Below, in pieces: positions 1 to 8,973 of a stretch of 64,000 bases of DNA. The stretch is taken from contig CAWAZD010000010.1 in assembly GCA_963786395.1 (NCBI GenBank), positions 1 to 64,000 on the forward strand. Direction: 5' to 3'. The notes under the pieces are model-generated. The model saw nothing but the letters and a program-made list of their open reading frames with translations, did no database searches and had not been told where the DNA came from. A program made the translations under genes and the position numbers. This stretch comes from Fen-1301 sp963786395 (GTDB taxonomy: Bacteria; Bacteroidota; Ignavibacteria; Ignavibacteriales; Ignavibacteriaceae). The first letter of the stretch is position 1, and the number at the start of each line of letters is the position of its first letter.

Positions 1-11
1 AGTGAAGCAAG

Positions 12-588
12 ATGGACATCGTATATTTCAGATCGGCTGCTGAATTCAGAAATTGGCTAAGGGAAAACCATGCTTCTGAAAAAGAACTGTTTGTTGGATT
101 CTATAAAATTGATTCAGGTAAAAAAGGGATTACATACAAAGAAGCAGTAGACCAGGCACTTTGTTTTGGCTGGATAGATGGCATTAAAAAAAGTTGATGA
201 ATCAAGTTATATGCACAGGTTTACTCCCAGAAGAATCAGGAAGTATTTGGAGTAAGGTAAACATTATTCGCGCTAAGGAATTAATAACACTTAGGCTATG
301 CATAAGGTAGGATTAAAAGTTTTTGAGGATCGTGACAGGGAAAAACAAAAACAATACTCATACGAACGTAGAGTAAAAGAACTTGATGAGTCATATCAGA
401 AGTTATTTAAGGAAGAAATTAAAGCGTGGGGATTCTTTCAACTTCAACCACCATCCTATAGAAAATTAGCAGCCCTTTGGGTAACAAGCGCGAAGAGGGA
501 AGAGACAAGACTAAAGAGGCTTAATATTCTTATCGAAGACTCTAACAACAAGAGAAGGTTGAAAGTTGTGAGTTTGTCTAAAGAGTAA
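12..588 (+). pseudogene. YdeI/OmdA-family protein, frameshifted
   Basis: Pieces of one YdeI/OmpD-associated family protein lie in successive frames. The N-terminal piece (12-197) has the family's stretch ending CFGWIDG. The C-terminal piece (298-588) has GFFQLQPPSYRK and SAKREETRLKRL. The middle is readable only in other frames: VDESSYMHRFTPRR from about 193, then SIWSKVNIIRAKELI from about 242. The first break is one extra A in a seven-A run at 186-192; two more follow near 238 and 294. Joined, the product would be about 190 residues, the normal family length. Family members are small cytoplasmic proteins of poorly defined role. Three indels in 300 bases could be decay or poor sequence. Confidence 0.7.
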
Positions 589-629
589 TTTTGTTCTTCA
601 ATGTGAAATTATAATATTCTAAGTACAAA

Positions 630-657
630 GGGATTCCTGCTTTCGCAGGAATGACAA
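630..657 (+). repeat. REP-like palindrome, copy 1
   Basis: ATTCCTGC and GCAGGAAT form an 8-bp stem around TTTC, followed by GACAA. This is the window's dispersed element with a C-to-T/G-to-A compensated stem. A half-copy (CGCGGGAATGACA) lies at 708-720. Confidence 0.75.
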
Positions 658-730
658 ACACATCAATGTGGACGGGATAACCAAATATTAAGAAGAGTCC
701 ATATTGTCGCGGGAATGACAAGTAAAATTC

Positions 731-761
731 TTGGTAAGGTTAGAGAAAATTGGTAAATTTG
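731..761 (+). promoter_or_regulatory. possible Bacteroidota-type promoter
   Basis: TAAATTTG at 754-761 matches the Bacteroidota -7 consensus TAnnTTTG. A TTG at 731-733 sits 20 nt upstream, near the expected -33 position. It lies about 25 nt before the ABC ATPase start. A sequence match only, in AT-rich DNA. Confidence 0.3.
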
Positions 762-786
762 CATGATATAAATTTATCAGGTATGA

Positions 787-1728
787 ATGGACAATTCAAA
801 CACAGTCGATATTCTAAATTTTAATAAAGTATACACTTCCACCTTCAACAAAAAAAAAGTTAATGCATTAACAGATTTTTCTTTAACGGTTTCGGGTGGG
901 ACGATATTCGGACTTCTGGGTCCGAACGGGGCTGGTAAAACAACTCTCATAAAACTACTTCTTGGTATTACATTTCCTGATTCAGGGAATGCCAGAATGT
1001 TAGGTGAAGACTATAAAGATATAAATGTCAAAAAGAAAATCGGATATCTGCCTGAGAATCATAAATATCCCAACTACCTAAAGGGCGGGGAAGTCCTGAG
1101 ATTTTACGGTAAACTGAGCGGGTTGGATGGTAAATCGCTCGAAAACAGGATCGATTCGCTCCTTGACCTTATGAATCTTGCTAAATGGAAGAATTCAAAA
1201 GTAAAAACCTATTCAAAGGGTATGATGCAGCGTCTGGGACTAGCGCAAGCAATGATCAATGATCCCGATCTTATTTTTCTTGATGAACCCACTGATGGAG
1301 TTGACCCAATTGGAAGAAAAGAAATCAGAGATATACTGATTGAACTGAAAAATAAAGGGAAAACAATTTTCATAAACAGTCATATTTTATCTGAAGTAGA
1401 GCTTATTACTGATAACGTTGGTATTCTAAATAAAGGGAAACTCCTGAAGGAAGGTACTGTAAAAGAACTGACAGAGAAAAAGGAAGAATACAGGATTTCC
1501 TTTGAGGGAGAATTAAAAGATGAGGCTATAACAGGTGTGCAAGGGTTAAAAAGGAATAAAGATAATAACTTCACACTTCATGTCGCTGATATTAGTGAAT
1601 TAAACAGATCCATTGATTTATTAAGGAACAGAAATATTTTAATTAAAGAGATTGTACCCCAGAAAAATACACTTGAAGAAATGTTTATTTCTCTGATTCA
1701 GGAAGCCGATAAAGGAGATAAGAAATGA
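787..1728 (+). CDS. ABC transporter ATP-binding protein
   Basis: This 313-residue ATPase should power an ABC-2 type exporter at the inner membrane. Walker A (GPNGAGKTT, about 45-53), the signature loop (YSKGMMQRLGLAQ), Walker B (LIFLDEPTDGVDP) and the H-loop (NSHIL) are all present. The roughly 80 residues after the H-loop form the accessory domain usual in CcmA/NatA/NosF-like ATPases. The stop overlaps the next gene's start (ATGA at 1725), so the pair is translationally coupled with its permease. An in-frame alternative start is not needed; a second ATG at 783 is in another frame. Substrate cannot be told from sequence. Confidence 0.9.
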   Translation: MDNSNTVDILNFNKVYTSTFNKKKVNALTDFSLTVSGGTIFGLLGPNGAGKTTLIKLLLGITFPDSGNARMLGEDYKDINVKKKIGYLPENHKYPNYLKGGEVLRFYGKLSGLDGKSLENRIDSLLDLMNLAKWKNSKVKTYSKGMMQRLGLAQAMINDPDLIFLDEPTDGVDPIGRKEIRDILIELKNKGKTIFINSHILSEVELITDNVGILNKGKLLKEGTVKELTEKKEEYRISFEGELKDEAITGVQGLKRNKDNNFTLHVADISELNRSIDLLRNRNILIKEIVPQKNTLEEMFISLIQEADKGDKK

Positions 1729-2525
1729 GGAATATCGGAATACTTACAATGTCTACACTTCGGGAAGCAATGTCCAAAAAGGTTTTTATTTTCTTCATTG
1801 GTATATCTTTGATCGTATTAATTATACAGGCAATTGTATTCAGCTTATTTAAGACAAATGCCTTGACACCAGGCATGGCTGCAGCTGAAGGTATCTCGAA
1901 ACTCGAATTAATGATTATTAGTCCTTTATCCGGATTATGCCTTCTGCTTTCAATCTTTTCGTGTTCATCATTTATTCCCTCAATGCTGGAGAAAGGGAAT
2001 ATTGATCTTCTTCTTTCAAAACCAGTATCAAGAACAGAACTACTTATAGGAAAATATGCAGGTGGATTATTAGTCGTATTCATTAACATTTTATTTATGA
2101 TAATTGGAGTTTGGCTGATAATTGGATTGAAATTCGGTTACTGGAATTTTACTTTTCTCTATTCCTCATTAATAATAACATTCACCTTTGCTGTGCTATA
2201 CTCACTTATTGTTCTATTTGGAGTTATTACTCAGGGTTCAATGTCGGGTATGATGGCGGCTTATTTTATTTTCATTGTTCTTAGTCCGCTTTTACATTTT
2301 GCTAAGTACAAAGGCGCTAATTTTATAGAGAATGAGACTATAAAGACTGTGATAAATTGGTTTTACTATATTGTACCAAAAACTCAGGAACTGATGAATG
2401 ATACGCTGGCTGATCTGACCACTAAAAACGGAATTGAAAATTACCAGCCGGTTGCAACATCATTCGTCTTTTTACTCGTAATGCTATTTTTAAGTGTATT
2501 TATTTTCAGAAAGAAAGATTTTTAA
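1725..2525 (+). CDS. ABC-2 type permease
   Basis: A 266-residue integral membrane protein with about six hydrophobic segments (near residues 20-40, 60-85, 105-130, 140-160, 165-190 and 245-262). It overlaps the preceding ATPase gene by 4 bp. The FIPSMLEKGNIDLLLSKPVSR stretch in the first cytoplasmic loop is the motif seen in NosY/ABC-2 family permeases of gliding- and copper-related exporters. It presumably forms the channel half of a two-gene exporter. Substrate unknown. No terminator is evident after it. Confidence 0.85.
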   Translation: MRNIGILTMSTLREAMSKKVFIFFIGISLIVLIIQAIVFSLFKTNALTPGMAAAEGISKLELMIISPLSGLCLLLSIFSCSSFIPSMLEKGNIDLLLSKPVSRTELLIGKYAGGLLVVFINILFMIIGVWLIIGLKFGYWNFTFLYSSLIITFTFAVLYSLIVLFGVITQGSMSGMMAAYFIFIVLSPLLHFAKYKGANFIENETIKTVINWFYYIVPKTQELMNDTLADLTTKNGIENYQPVATSFVFLLVMLFLSVFIFRKKDF

Positions 2526-2652
2526 TAAATAATTATTTCGTAACACATAAAATTATAATACAATAACCAGATAACGATGAGATTATAAGGAACGATAAGA
2601 TAAACAAAAACACATTTTTTAACTACAAATAGAAAAACTTTATAGGATTTAT

Positions 2653-3609
2653 ATGCAGGGTGAAAACCTAAAACTTGAAGACCTACTTACAGGCACGAAC
2701 AATATTCCCGGACCGGATAAACTGAATAATGTTGCTATTATTGGTGCCGGAGTTATGGGACAGGGAATTGCTCAGACAATTGCCTCCGCGGGTATTGATG
2801 TTATTTTAATAGAAAAAAATAAAGATCAATTGAAGGATGCTAAAGCAAACCTATCTGAAAATATAGACAGAGAGATTAAAAGATGGGCGATGACTAAAAG
2901 TGAAAAAAAATCAATCCTTAGCAGGATCAGCTGGGAGCTTACTTTGGATAAAGTAGCTGACAGGGATTTGATTATTGAGGCAGTAGATGAAGATTTTGAG
3001 CTTAAAAAGGATATATTCAGGAACCTGGATAAGATTGCAAAGAAAAATGCAATCTTTGTTTCCAATACATCTACTTTAAGTTTAACTAAAATTGCCGAAG
3101 TAACAACCAGACGAGATAGAATAATAGGGATGCATTTTTTAAACCCAGTGCCTAAAATCCCTCTTGTTGAATTAGTGAAATGCCTATACACTTCAAATAA
3201 CACAGTGGAACATGTAAAAGAGTTTGCAGCAAGGATTGGAAAAACAGCAGTTGAAGTTTATGAATATCCCGGTTTTGTAACTACGCGCGCGATTGTTCCA
3301 CTGTTGAACGAAGCCATGTATATACTTATGGAAGGTGTTGCAACAGCTAAAGACATTGATACTGCAATGCGTTTGGGATATAATTTCCAATATGGTCCTC
3401 TTGAAATGGCGGACATGATGGGTTTAGATGAAGTACTGGCATGGATGGAAACTTTATGGAAGACACTTGGTGAACCCCGTTACAGAGCCTGCCCGATTCT
3501 GAGAAAACTTGTGCGTGAAAGGAAACTTGGCCGTAAAACCGGGGAAGGATTCTATAAGTATGATGAAAACGGGAGCATAGTATTATTTAGCGAAAAGGAG
3601 GGGATTTAA
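2653..3609 (+). CDS. 3-hydroxyacyl-CoA (3-hydroxybutyryl-CoA-type) dehydrogenase
   Basis: A cytoplasmic NAD-dependent dehydrogenase of 318 residues that interconverts 3-hydroxyacyl-CoA and 3-oxoacyl-CoA. The N-terminal Rossmann fold has GAGVMG at 31-36. The family signature is GMHFLNPVPKIPLVELVK, with S140, H161 and E173 in the expected places. The C-terminal domain ends with the usual GRKTGEGFYKY. In the tetrad position normally Asn (FxxNR) this protein has Thr211 (FVTTR), a substitution I believe also occurs as S/T in some relatives. The gene is 1 bp from acetate kinase, so the pair is probably co-transcribed and linked to acyl-CoA/acetate fermentation or oxidation. The start has AGGA 7 nt upstream. 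Confidence 0.88.
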   Translation: MQGENLKLEDLLTGTNNIPGPDKLNNVAIIGAGVMGQGIAQTIASAGIDVILIEKNKDQLKDAKANLSENIDREIKRWAMTKSEKKSILSRISWELTLDKVADRDLIIEAVDEDFELKKDIFRNLDKIAKKNAIFVSNTSTLSLTKIAEVTTRRDRIIGMHFLNPVPKIPLVELVKCLYTSNNTVEHVKEFAARIGKTAVEVYEYPGFVTTRAIVPLLNEAMYILMEGVATAKDIDTAMRLGYNFQYGPLEMADMMGLDEVLAWMETLWKTLGEPRYRACPILRKLVRERKLGRKTGEGFYKYDENGSIVLFSEKEGI

Positions 3610-3610
3610 T

Positions 3611-4816
3611 ATGAAAGTATTAGTTTTAAACAGTGGCAGTTCTTCAATTAAATATCAATTTTATGATACTACAACTCAGACAGTCCTGGCAAAAGGAATT
3701 GTTGAACGAATAGGAATGAGCAGTGCTGTACTAACTCATACCAGATATGATGGCGATGAAATTAAAATAGTTGGTGAAATACTTGACCATCAGATTGCCA
3801 TTGAATATGTCCTGGGTGTTTTGCTCAGTAAGAATCATGGCGTTATTGACGACAAGGAAGATATCGAAGCTGTAGGGCACAGGGTGGTTCACGGTGGTGA
3901 AACATTCTTTGGATCGGTTTATATTACCGATGAAGTTATACAGGTACTGCAGGATAATATTGAACTTGCGCCACTTCATAATCCGCCAAACATAAGAGGC
4001 ATTCAGGCATGCAAAAGAATTTTGCCAAATACTCCGCAGGTTGGAGTTTTTGATACTGCTTTCCATATAAAGATGCCTCCAAAAGCATTTCTATATGGAA
4101 TACCATATGAACTTTATAAAAAATATAAAATAAGAAGGTATGGATTCCATGGTACGTCTCATTTATTTGTTTCAAATAAGGCAGCTGAGATATTAGGTAA
4201 ACCGAAAGAAGAATTAAAAATCATAACTATGCATCTTGGCAACGGCTGCAGTATGGCTGCAGTGGATAAAGGAAGATCTATTGATACGACTATGGGATTT
4301 ACTCCTCTTGAGGGGTTGTTAATGGGAACCAGAAGCGGTGATATTGACACAACAGTTATTCTTTACATTATGGGAAAAGAAGGATTGACTTTGGGAGAAG
4401 CACAGACACTTTTAAATAAACATAGCGGACTTCTCGGAATAAGCGGTGAGTCCAGTGATATGCGGGAAATTATCAATTCCGCAAAAGAAGCTCACAAAAG
4501 ATCTCAATATGCATTTGACATTTTCTGTTACAGGATAAAGAAATATATCGGTGCATATATTGCAGCAATGAATGGAGCGGATGCAATTGTATTTACAGGT
4601 GGAATCGGGGAAAACTCAGCAGATGTCAGGGAGGAAGTCTGCAAGGATATGGATTTCCTTGGTATACAACTCGATCCTGAAAAAAATAAAAAGAAAGAAC
4701 TTGTTATGTCTCCTGACGGAGCCAAGGTGGCAGTAATGCGTATACCGACCAATGAAGAACTTGTTATAGCATTGGACACCGCGGCTATTGTTGAAGAGAT
4801 GCTGGAAAAAAAATAA
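3611..4816 (+). CDS. ackA: acetate kinase
   Basis: Acetate kinase makes ATP and acetate from acetyl phosphate in the cytoplasm. The 401-residue length is standard. The ASKHA phosphate-1 motif VLNSGSSSIKYQ opens the protein. HRVVHGGE, VFDTAFH, YGFHGTSH (catalytic His and adjacent residues) and GTRSGDID follow in order. The adenosine motif FTGGIGENS lies near residue 325. An AAAAGGAGGGG Shine-Dalgarno overlaps the end of the preceding dehydrogenase gene, indicating coupling. No phosphotransacetylase gene is visible nearby. Confidence 0.95.
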   Translation: MKVLVLNSGSSSIKYQFYDTTTQTVLAKGIVERIGMSSAVLTHTRYDGDEIKIVGEILDHQIAIEYVLGVLLSKNHGVIDDKEDIEAVGHRVVHGGETFFGSVYITDEVIQVLQDNIELAPLHNPPNIRGIQACKRILPNTPQVGVFDTAFHIKMPPKAFLYGIPYELYKKYKIRRYGFHGTSHLFVSNKAAEILGKPKEELKIITMHLGNGCSMAAVDKGRSIDTTMGFTPLEGLLMGTRSGDIDTTVILYIMGKEGLTLGEAQTLLNKHSGLLGISGESSDMREIINSAKEAHKRSQYAFDIFCYRIKKYIGAYIAAMNGADAIVFTGGIGENSADVREEVCKDMDFLGIQLDPEKNKKKELVMSPDGAKVAVMRIPTNEELVIALDTAAIVEEMLEKK

Positions 4817-4839
4817 GACAAATAATTGAAGAACGTAAA

Positions 4840-5614
4840 ATGACAAACATACATTCAACAGCAATTGTTAGTACTAAAGCTGAAATAGGCGAAGATGTAG
4901 AGATAGGTCCCTTTTGCATTATCGAAGATGATGTTAAAATCGGAAATGGATGCAAATTATATAACAATGTATCTGTATTTAAGTATACTACCCTTGGTGA
5001 AAAAAACATACTATTTCCGGGTGCGGTAATAGGTGCTGTTCCTCAGGACATTAAATTCGACGGCGGCTTTTCAGAATTAATTATTGGCAGTAATAACACT
5101 ATTCGAGAATGTGTTACAATGAGCCGGGGTACGCATGCAACTGATAAAACGATAGTGGGAAGTAATTCACTATTTATGGCATATTCGCATGTAGCACATG
5201 ATGACAGAGTAGGGGATAACTGCATATTAGCAAATTCAGTTGCGCTTGCCGGGCATGTCCATCTTGAAGATCAGGTAATTATAGGAGGTCTTGTAGGGAT
5301 CCATCAGTTTACCACAATTGGCAAACATACTATGATTGGAGCCCATTCAATGGTTGTAAAAGATGTACCTCCTTACTGTTTATTTTCAGGAAATCCTTTA
5401 AATTATGAAGGATTAAATGTTATTGGATTACGCAGACGAGGTTTTTCAACTGAATCAATTACTTTACTCAAAACTATTTTTACACTACTTTATGATTCAG
5501 GATTAAATGTTACTCAGGCAGTTAACTAAAATAAAGGCTGATTTTAAGGTTGAGAATGAAGTAGCCGAAGTAATAAATTTTATAGAGAAGAGCAGACGGG
5601 GGCTTTCTAAATAA
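4840..5614 (+). CDS. lpxA: UDP-N-acetylglucosamine acyltransferase LpxA (one frameshift near the 3' end)
   Basis: LpxA puts the first acyl chain on UDP-GlcNAc in lipid A synthesis. The hexapeptide-repeat left-handed helix is clear from residue 5 on. The catalytic loop reads YSHVAHDD (His117/His120, matching E. coli His122/His125). The uninterrupted frame stops at 5529 after 229 residues. The missing C-terminal helix (KIKADFKVENEVAEVINFIEK) continues one base out of frame to a stop at 5612-5614. Removing one G of CAGGCAG near 5516-5520 gives about 257 residues, the normal size. Since lpxA is normally required, a sequence error is likelier than a mutant. The window end carries lptD, so the lipid-A route is expected to be intact. 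Confidence 0.9.
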
Positions 5615-5663
5615 GTTTAATAGAAGGATTTTATCCAGTTTATAAATACCGGAGGTAATAGAA

Positions 5664-6455
5664 ATGGATCTTGGTATTAAAGGAAAGAATGTACTAGTTA
5701 CAGCCTCAAGCAAGGGGATTGGTAAAGCTATAGCAGAACAGTTTGCTGCAGAAGGATGCAATATAGCAATCTGCTCCAGAACAAAAGAAGACCTTATTAA
5801 TACTTCACTTGAAATAAAGAAAAAATACGGGACTGAAGTAATCTGGTGTATCTGCGACCTTAATAAATCAAGAGAAATTGAAAATACACACGAGATTGTT
5901 ACTCAACAACTCGGGCAAATTGATATTCTTGTGAACAACTGCGGAGGTCCTGCTGCAGGATATTTCCAGGAACTTGATAGTCAAAAATGGCAAGATGCTT
6001 TTGAGCAAGTATTAATGAGTGCAGTAAGATTTTGCAATCTTGTTGTCCCGGGTATGATGGCCAATGAATGGGGCAGAATTATTAATATTTCATCAATTAG
6101 TGTAAAGCAGCCTATTGATAATCTTATACTTTCGAATTCATTAAGAAGTGGAGTAATAGGTTTCGCAAAAACATTAAGTAATGAAATAGCGAAATATAAT
6201 ATAACCGTTAACAATGTTGCTCCAGGGTATACACTGACAAACAGGTTATACGAACTCGCAGTACTCAGAGCCAAAACTACTGGCAGATCACATGAAGAAA
6301 TTCTTCATGATATGGGGAAGGAAATACCAATGAATCGACTTGCACGACCTGAAGAAATAGCATCCACTGCTGTTTTTCTTGCTTCATCACAAGCGAGTTA
6401 CCTCACAGGTAACACAATACATGTTGACGGAGGGCTAGTAAAAGGATTATATTAA
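5664..6455 (+). CDS. SDR-family protein, 3-oxoacyl-ACP-reductase-like, lacking the YxxxK pair
   Basis: A 263-residue short-chain dehydrogenase/reductase fold. The nucleotide motif is TASSKGIGKAIA (about 13-24) and the NNCGG motif follows near 92. The catalytic Ser region INISSISV is present. Where YxxxK should follow the sequence is LSNSLRSG, so both Tyr and Lys are missing. A subgroup of BKR-like SDR proteins with imperfect catalytic tetrads is known, and this fits it. The reaction is therefore uncertain. The end, YLTGNTIHVDGGL, is typical. A GGAGG Shine-Dalgarno 9 nt upstream fixes the start. Confidence 0.85.
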   Translation: MDLGIKGKNVLVTASSKGIGKAIAEQFAAEGCNIAICSRTKEDLINTSLEIKKKYGTEVIWCICDLNKSREIENTHEIVTQQLGQIDILVNNCGGPAAGYFQELDSQKWQDAFEQVLMSAVRFCNLVVPGMMANEWGRIINISSISVKQPIDNLILSNSLRSGVIGFAKTLSNEIAKYNITVNNVAPGYTLTNRLYELAVLRAKTTGRSHEEILHDMGKEIPMNRLARPEEIASTAVFLASSQASYLTGNTIHVDGGLVKGLY

Positions 6456-6504
6456 CAATAAATTCTATTTATTAATTATTTCCTCCGAATAGAGGACGGG
6501 AAAT

Positions 6505-8145
6505 ATGATTACAAGAACCGATTTAGCAATACCTCCATCATTTATAAATGACAAGGATTTCCTTTATGTCACTGCGGCTAAAAAGCTGTCAAGAGATATT
6601 TCGGAAATAACTGCAGTAGTACCTGAAAGAAGATCAATTGATGCAAGGGGAAGATACCCAGTATATATTGTCTCCTGTTCAGTCTTCATTCATGAAATTC
6701 CAAAAGATACTGATAATACAATTAATTACAAGCCTGTTACAGGGGATAAGAAGGTAATTGTTATTGGTTTTGGACCTGCGGGAATTTATGCTTCTTTGAG
6801 ATTAATTGAACATGGAATTAAACCTATAATTTTTGAAAGGGGAAAAGATGTACAGGCAAGGCGAAGAGATCTGAGGGCTGTTCAGCAGTTAGATACAGTT
6901 AATCCTGATTCCAATTATTGTTTCGGTGAAGGTGGTGCCGGAACTTACAGCGACGGCAAACTATATACTCGTGCTACTAAAAGAGGAGATACAAGAAAAA
7001 TATTAAGCATATTGGTTCAGCATGGTGCCGAACCGGATATTATGCTGGATTCACACCCGCACATCGGATCCAATAAACTTCCCAAAATTATTCAGGAAGT
7101 AAGAGAAACAATTATCAAATGCGGCGGAGAAGTACACTTCAATTCAAAAGTTACTGATCTCATTATAAAAAATGATACTATTCAGGGCGTGATTGTAAAT
7201 GAGAATGAAGAATATACCGCAGATGCAGTAATTGCAGCAACAGGACATTCTGCCCGTGATGTATTTTATCTTTACCACAAGTATAAAATTCTTCTTGAAC
7301 CCAAATCCTTTGCAATGGGAGTAAGGATAGAACATCCTCAGGAACTTATAAATAAAGTACAGTATCATACAGAAGTTAAAGATCCGAATCTGCCATCTGC
7401 CAGTTACAATATTGCATGTAATTTTGAAGGGAAAGGAGTTTACTCATTCTGTATGTGCCCCGGAGGAATTATTGTACCTGCCGCAACAGCACCCGGTGAG
7501 ATTGTTGTAAATGGGATGTCATTAGCTAAAAGAGATTCGCCATATGCTAATTCGGGACTGGTAGTTGCTGTAGATGAAAGGGATTGGGTTAAGTATGAAA
7601 AGGAATATCCTTTTTCGGCTCTTCATCTCCAGATGGAAGTAGAGCATCTTGCTTTTGAACTTGCCAATAAAACTCAGAAAGCACCTGCCCAACGTTTAAC
7701 AGATTTCATGGAAAATAAATTATCTGATACACTTCTTCCAACATCATATATTCCGGGGTTAACTTCAGCACCTTTGCATGAAGCATTGCCAGGTTTTATT
7801 GTGAATGCGCTTAAGCACGGGATAATCATTTTCAATAAAATTATGAAGGGATATTATTCGGAGAGTGCACAAATTGTTGCATCTGAAAGCAGGACAAGTT
7901 CTCCTGTAAGAGTTGTTCGAAACAGGGAGTCTTTTGCTAATGCTACAATAAAGGGATTATTTCCTGCCGGTGAAGGTGCCGGTTATGCCGGCGGGATAGT
8001 ATCTGCTGCAATTGATGGTGAGAATTGTGCAAACGCAGTTGCTAAATATATTTCCGTATTCCTTAAAAGAGAAATCGAAATGCAGATTCTTCGTTTTGCG
8101 TCTAATGACAAGATCGGGTATCATTTTAATTTTAATAGAAATTAA
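6505..8145 (+). CDS. FAD-dependent dehydrogenase (COG2509-like)
   Basis: A 546-residue flavoprotein. Residues 1-85 form a small N-terminal domain. A dinucleotide motif, VIGFGPAGIYAS, follows near 91-102, with an acidic-end strand IIFERG. Conserved segments CFGEGGAGTYSDGKLYTR and AATGHSARDVF are those of the 'uncharacterised FAD-dependent dehydrogenase' family found widely in bacteria. The C-terminal FAD motif is FPAGEGAGYAGGIVSAAIDG. The family reaction is not established. It sits alone after the SDR gene. The last 20 or so residues (after VAKYISVFLKR) extend beyond the usual end and may reflect a late frameshift or lost stop. Confidence 0.85.
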   Translation: MITRTDLAIPPSFINDKDFLYVTAAKKLSRDISEITAVVPERRSIDARGRYPVYIVSCSVFIHEIPKDTDNTINYKPVTGDKKVIVIGFGPAGIYASLRLIEHGIKPIIFERGKDVQARRRDLRAVQQLDTVNPDSNYCFGEGGAGTYSDGKLYTRATKRGDTRKILSILVQHGAEPDIMLDSHPHIGSNKLPKIIQEVRETIIKCGGEVHFNSKVTDLIIKNDTIQGVIVNENEEYTADAVIAATGHSARDVFYLYHKYKILLEPKSFAMGVRIEHPQELINKVQYHTEVKDPNLPSASYNIACNFEGKGVYSFCMCPGGIIVPAATAPGEIVVNGMSLAKRDSPYANSGLVVAVDERDWVKYEKEYPFSALHLQMEVEHLAFELANKTQKAPAQRLTDFMENKLSDTLLPTSYIPGLTSAPLHEALPGFIVNALKHGIIIFNKIMKGYYSESAQIVASESRTSSPVRVVRNRESFANATIKGLFPAGEGAGYAGGIVSAAIDGENCANAVAKYISVFLKREIEMQILRFASNDKIGYHFNFNRN

Positions 8146-8161
8146 CATTGTGATAGGTAAA

Positions 8162-8206
8162 TGCCTCCGGCATTTATCGGGCGGGTCTGGAGACCACGCC
8201 CCTACA
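8162..8206 (+). repeat. intergenic palindromes
   Basis: AAATGCC-TCC-GGCATTT is a perfect 7-bp hairpin. It is followed at once by a nested palindrome, GGGCG/CGCCC around GGTCTggAGACC. Both look like extragenic palindromic elements, not regulatory RNA. Confidence 0.5.
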
Positions 8207-8250
8207 AAATTTCTGATAGGATTGTAGGGCAAAATAGATGGGATAAAAAT

Positions 8251-8304
8251 ATTTTGCCCCCTTAATCTTCCTTTTTGTTAATAAAAAAGACAAGGGGGCA
8301 TTTT
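8251..8304. terminator. hairpin between convergent genes
   Basis: TGCCCCCTT (8255-8263) pairs with AAGGGGGCA (8292-8300), flanked by TTTT before the second side's end and AAAAT/ATTTT outside. It sits between the flavoprotein gene and the convergent small exported protein gene, so it could end transcription from both sides. The 28-nt loop is long. Confidence 0.55.
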
Positions 8305-8323
8305 AATAACCAAATAATTTATT

Positions 8324-8809
8324 TTATTTACCCATACTATTGTTATAGGCTACAGATTTCACTTCACTCCACCATGTATCTTTTATGTCTGACCATTTAG
8401 ATTTTTGATCATCTGTAATTAGACTTTCAATTTTAGAACTGGCATCAGTGTCTGCGTTTTTTAGTTCATCAGAATTGTTGCTGCTCATACTCATAGAACT
8501 GTCTGAAGGTGATTTTTCTTTAAGACCGGCTCTTTGAGAACTCTGTATAACTGAAACCTTAGTAAAATAATCAATAAGGTCTGATTTTACCGCTGATACC
8601 TGACTGTCAGTCAGGTTAACTTTGGACTGTAGATCACTGGTAAGATCAGTTGCTCTTTTCTCAATCATACTTTTTTGATCATCACCATACATACCAGTTT
8701 TATTAGATTGATCTGTTGTGCTCTGGGCAATAATATTGGTTGAAAATATAAAGATTAAGAATAAAACTGAGATCATTAAGCTTTTAATGAAATTTCTGTT
8801 AATAGACAT
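8324..8809 (-). CDS. small exported protein, paralogue A (Spy/LTxxQ-like)
   Basis: A 161-residue protein with an N-terminal signal peptide (hydrophobic residues 9-27, ending IIAQS). The rest is charged and probably helical. It contains LTDSQVSAVKSDLIDYF and SQRAGLKEK, then DDQKSKWSDIKDTWWSEV. The LT-x-x-Q pattern and the late DQKSKW recall periplasmic Spy/CpxP-type proteins, but I would not assign that function firmly. A GAGG Shine-Dalgarno precedes the start. Its neighbour at 8974 is clearly a paralogue. Confidence 0.75.
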   Translation of the reverse strand: MSINRNFIKSLMISVLFLIFIFSTNIIAQSTTDQSNKTGMYGDDQKSMIEKRATDLTSDLQSKVNLTDSQVSAVKSDLIDYFTKVSVIQSSQRAGLKEKSPSDSSMSMSSNNSDELKNADTDASSKIESLITDDQKSKWSDIKDTWWSEVKSVAYNNSMGK

Positions 8810-8973
8810 TTCTTACCTCGCTAATTTTTTATGATTATGAATTCAATCTCAATAAAAAATATAATTGGTAAAGTTTCAATAGAATTTTAAGCACCTGTGA
8901 CATAGTCCCGTTTTTTTACGAAACAAATGTCTATTACACTTAAACAGCTATATTATCTGAATTTTCCGGGTAT

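Noticed and set aside
8012..8227. Plus-strand frame overlapping the end of the flavoprotein gene
   Set aside because: Out of frame with a well-supported gene and running through palindromic repeats; no start signal.
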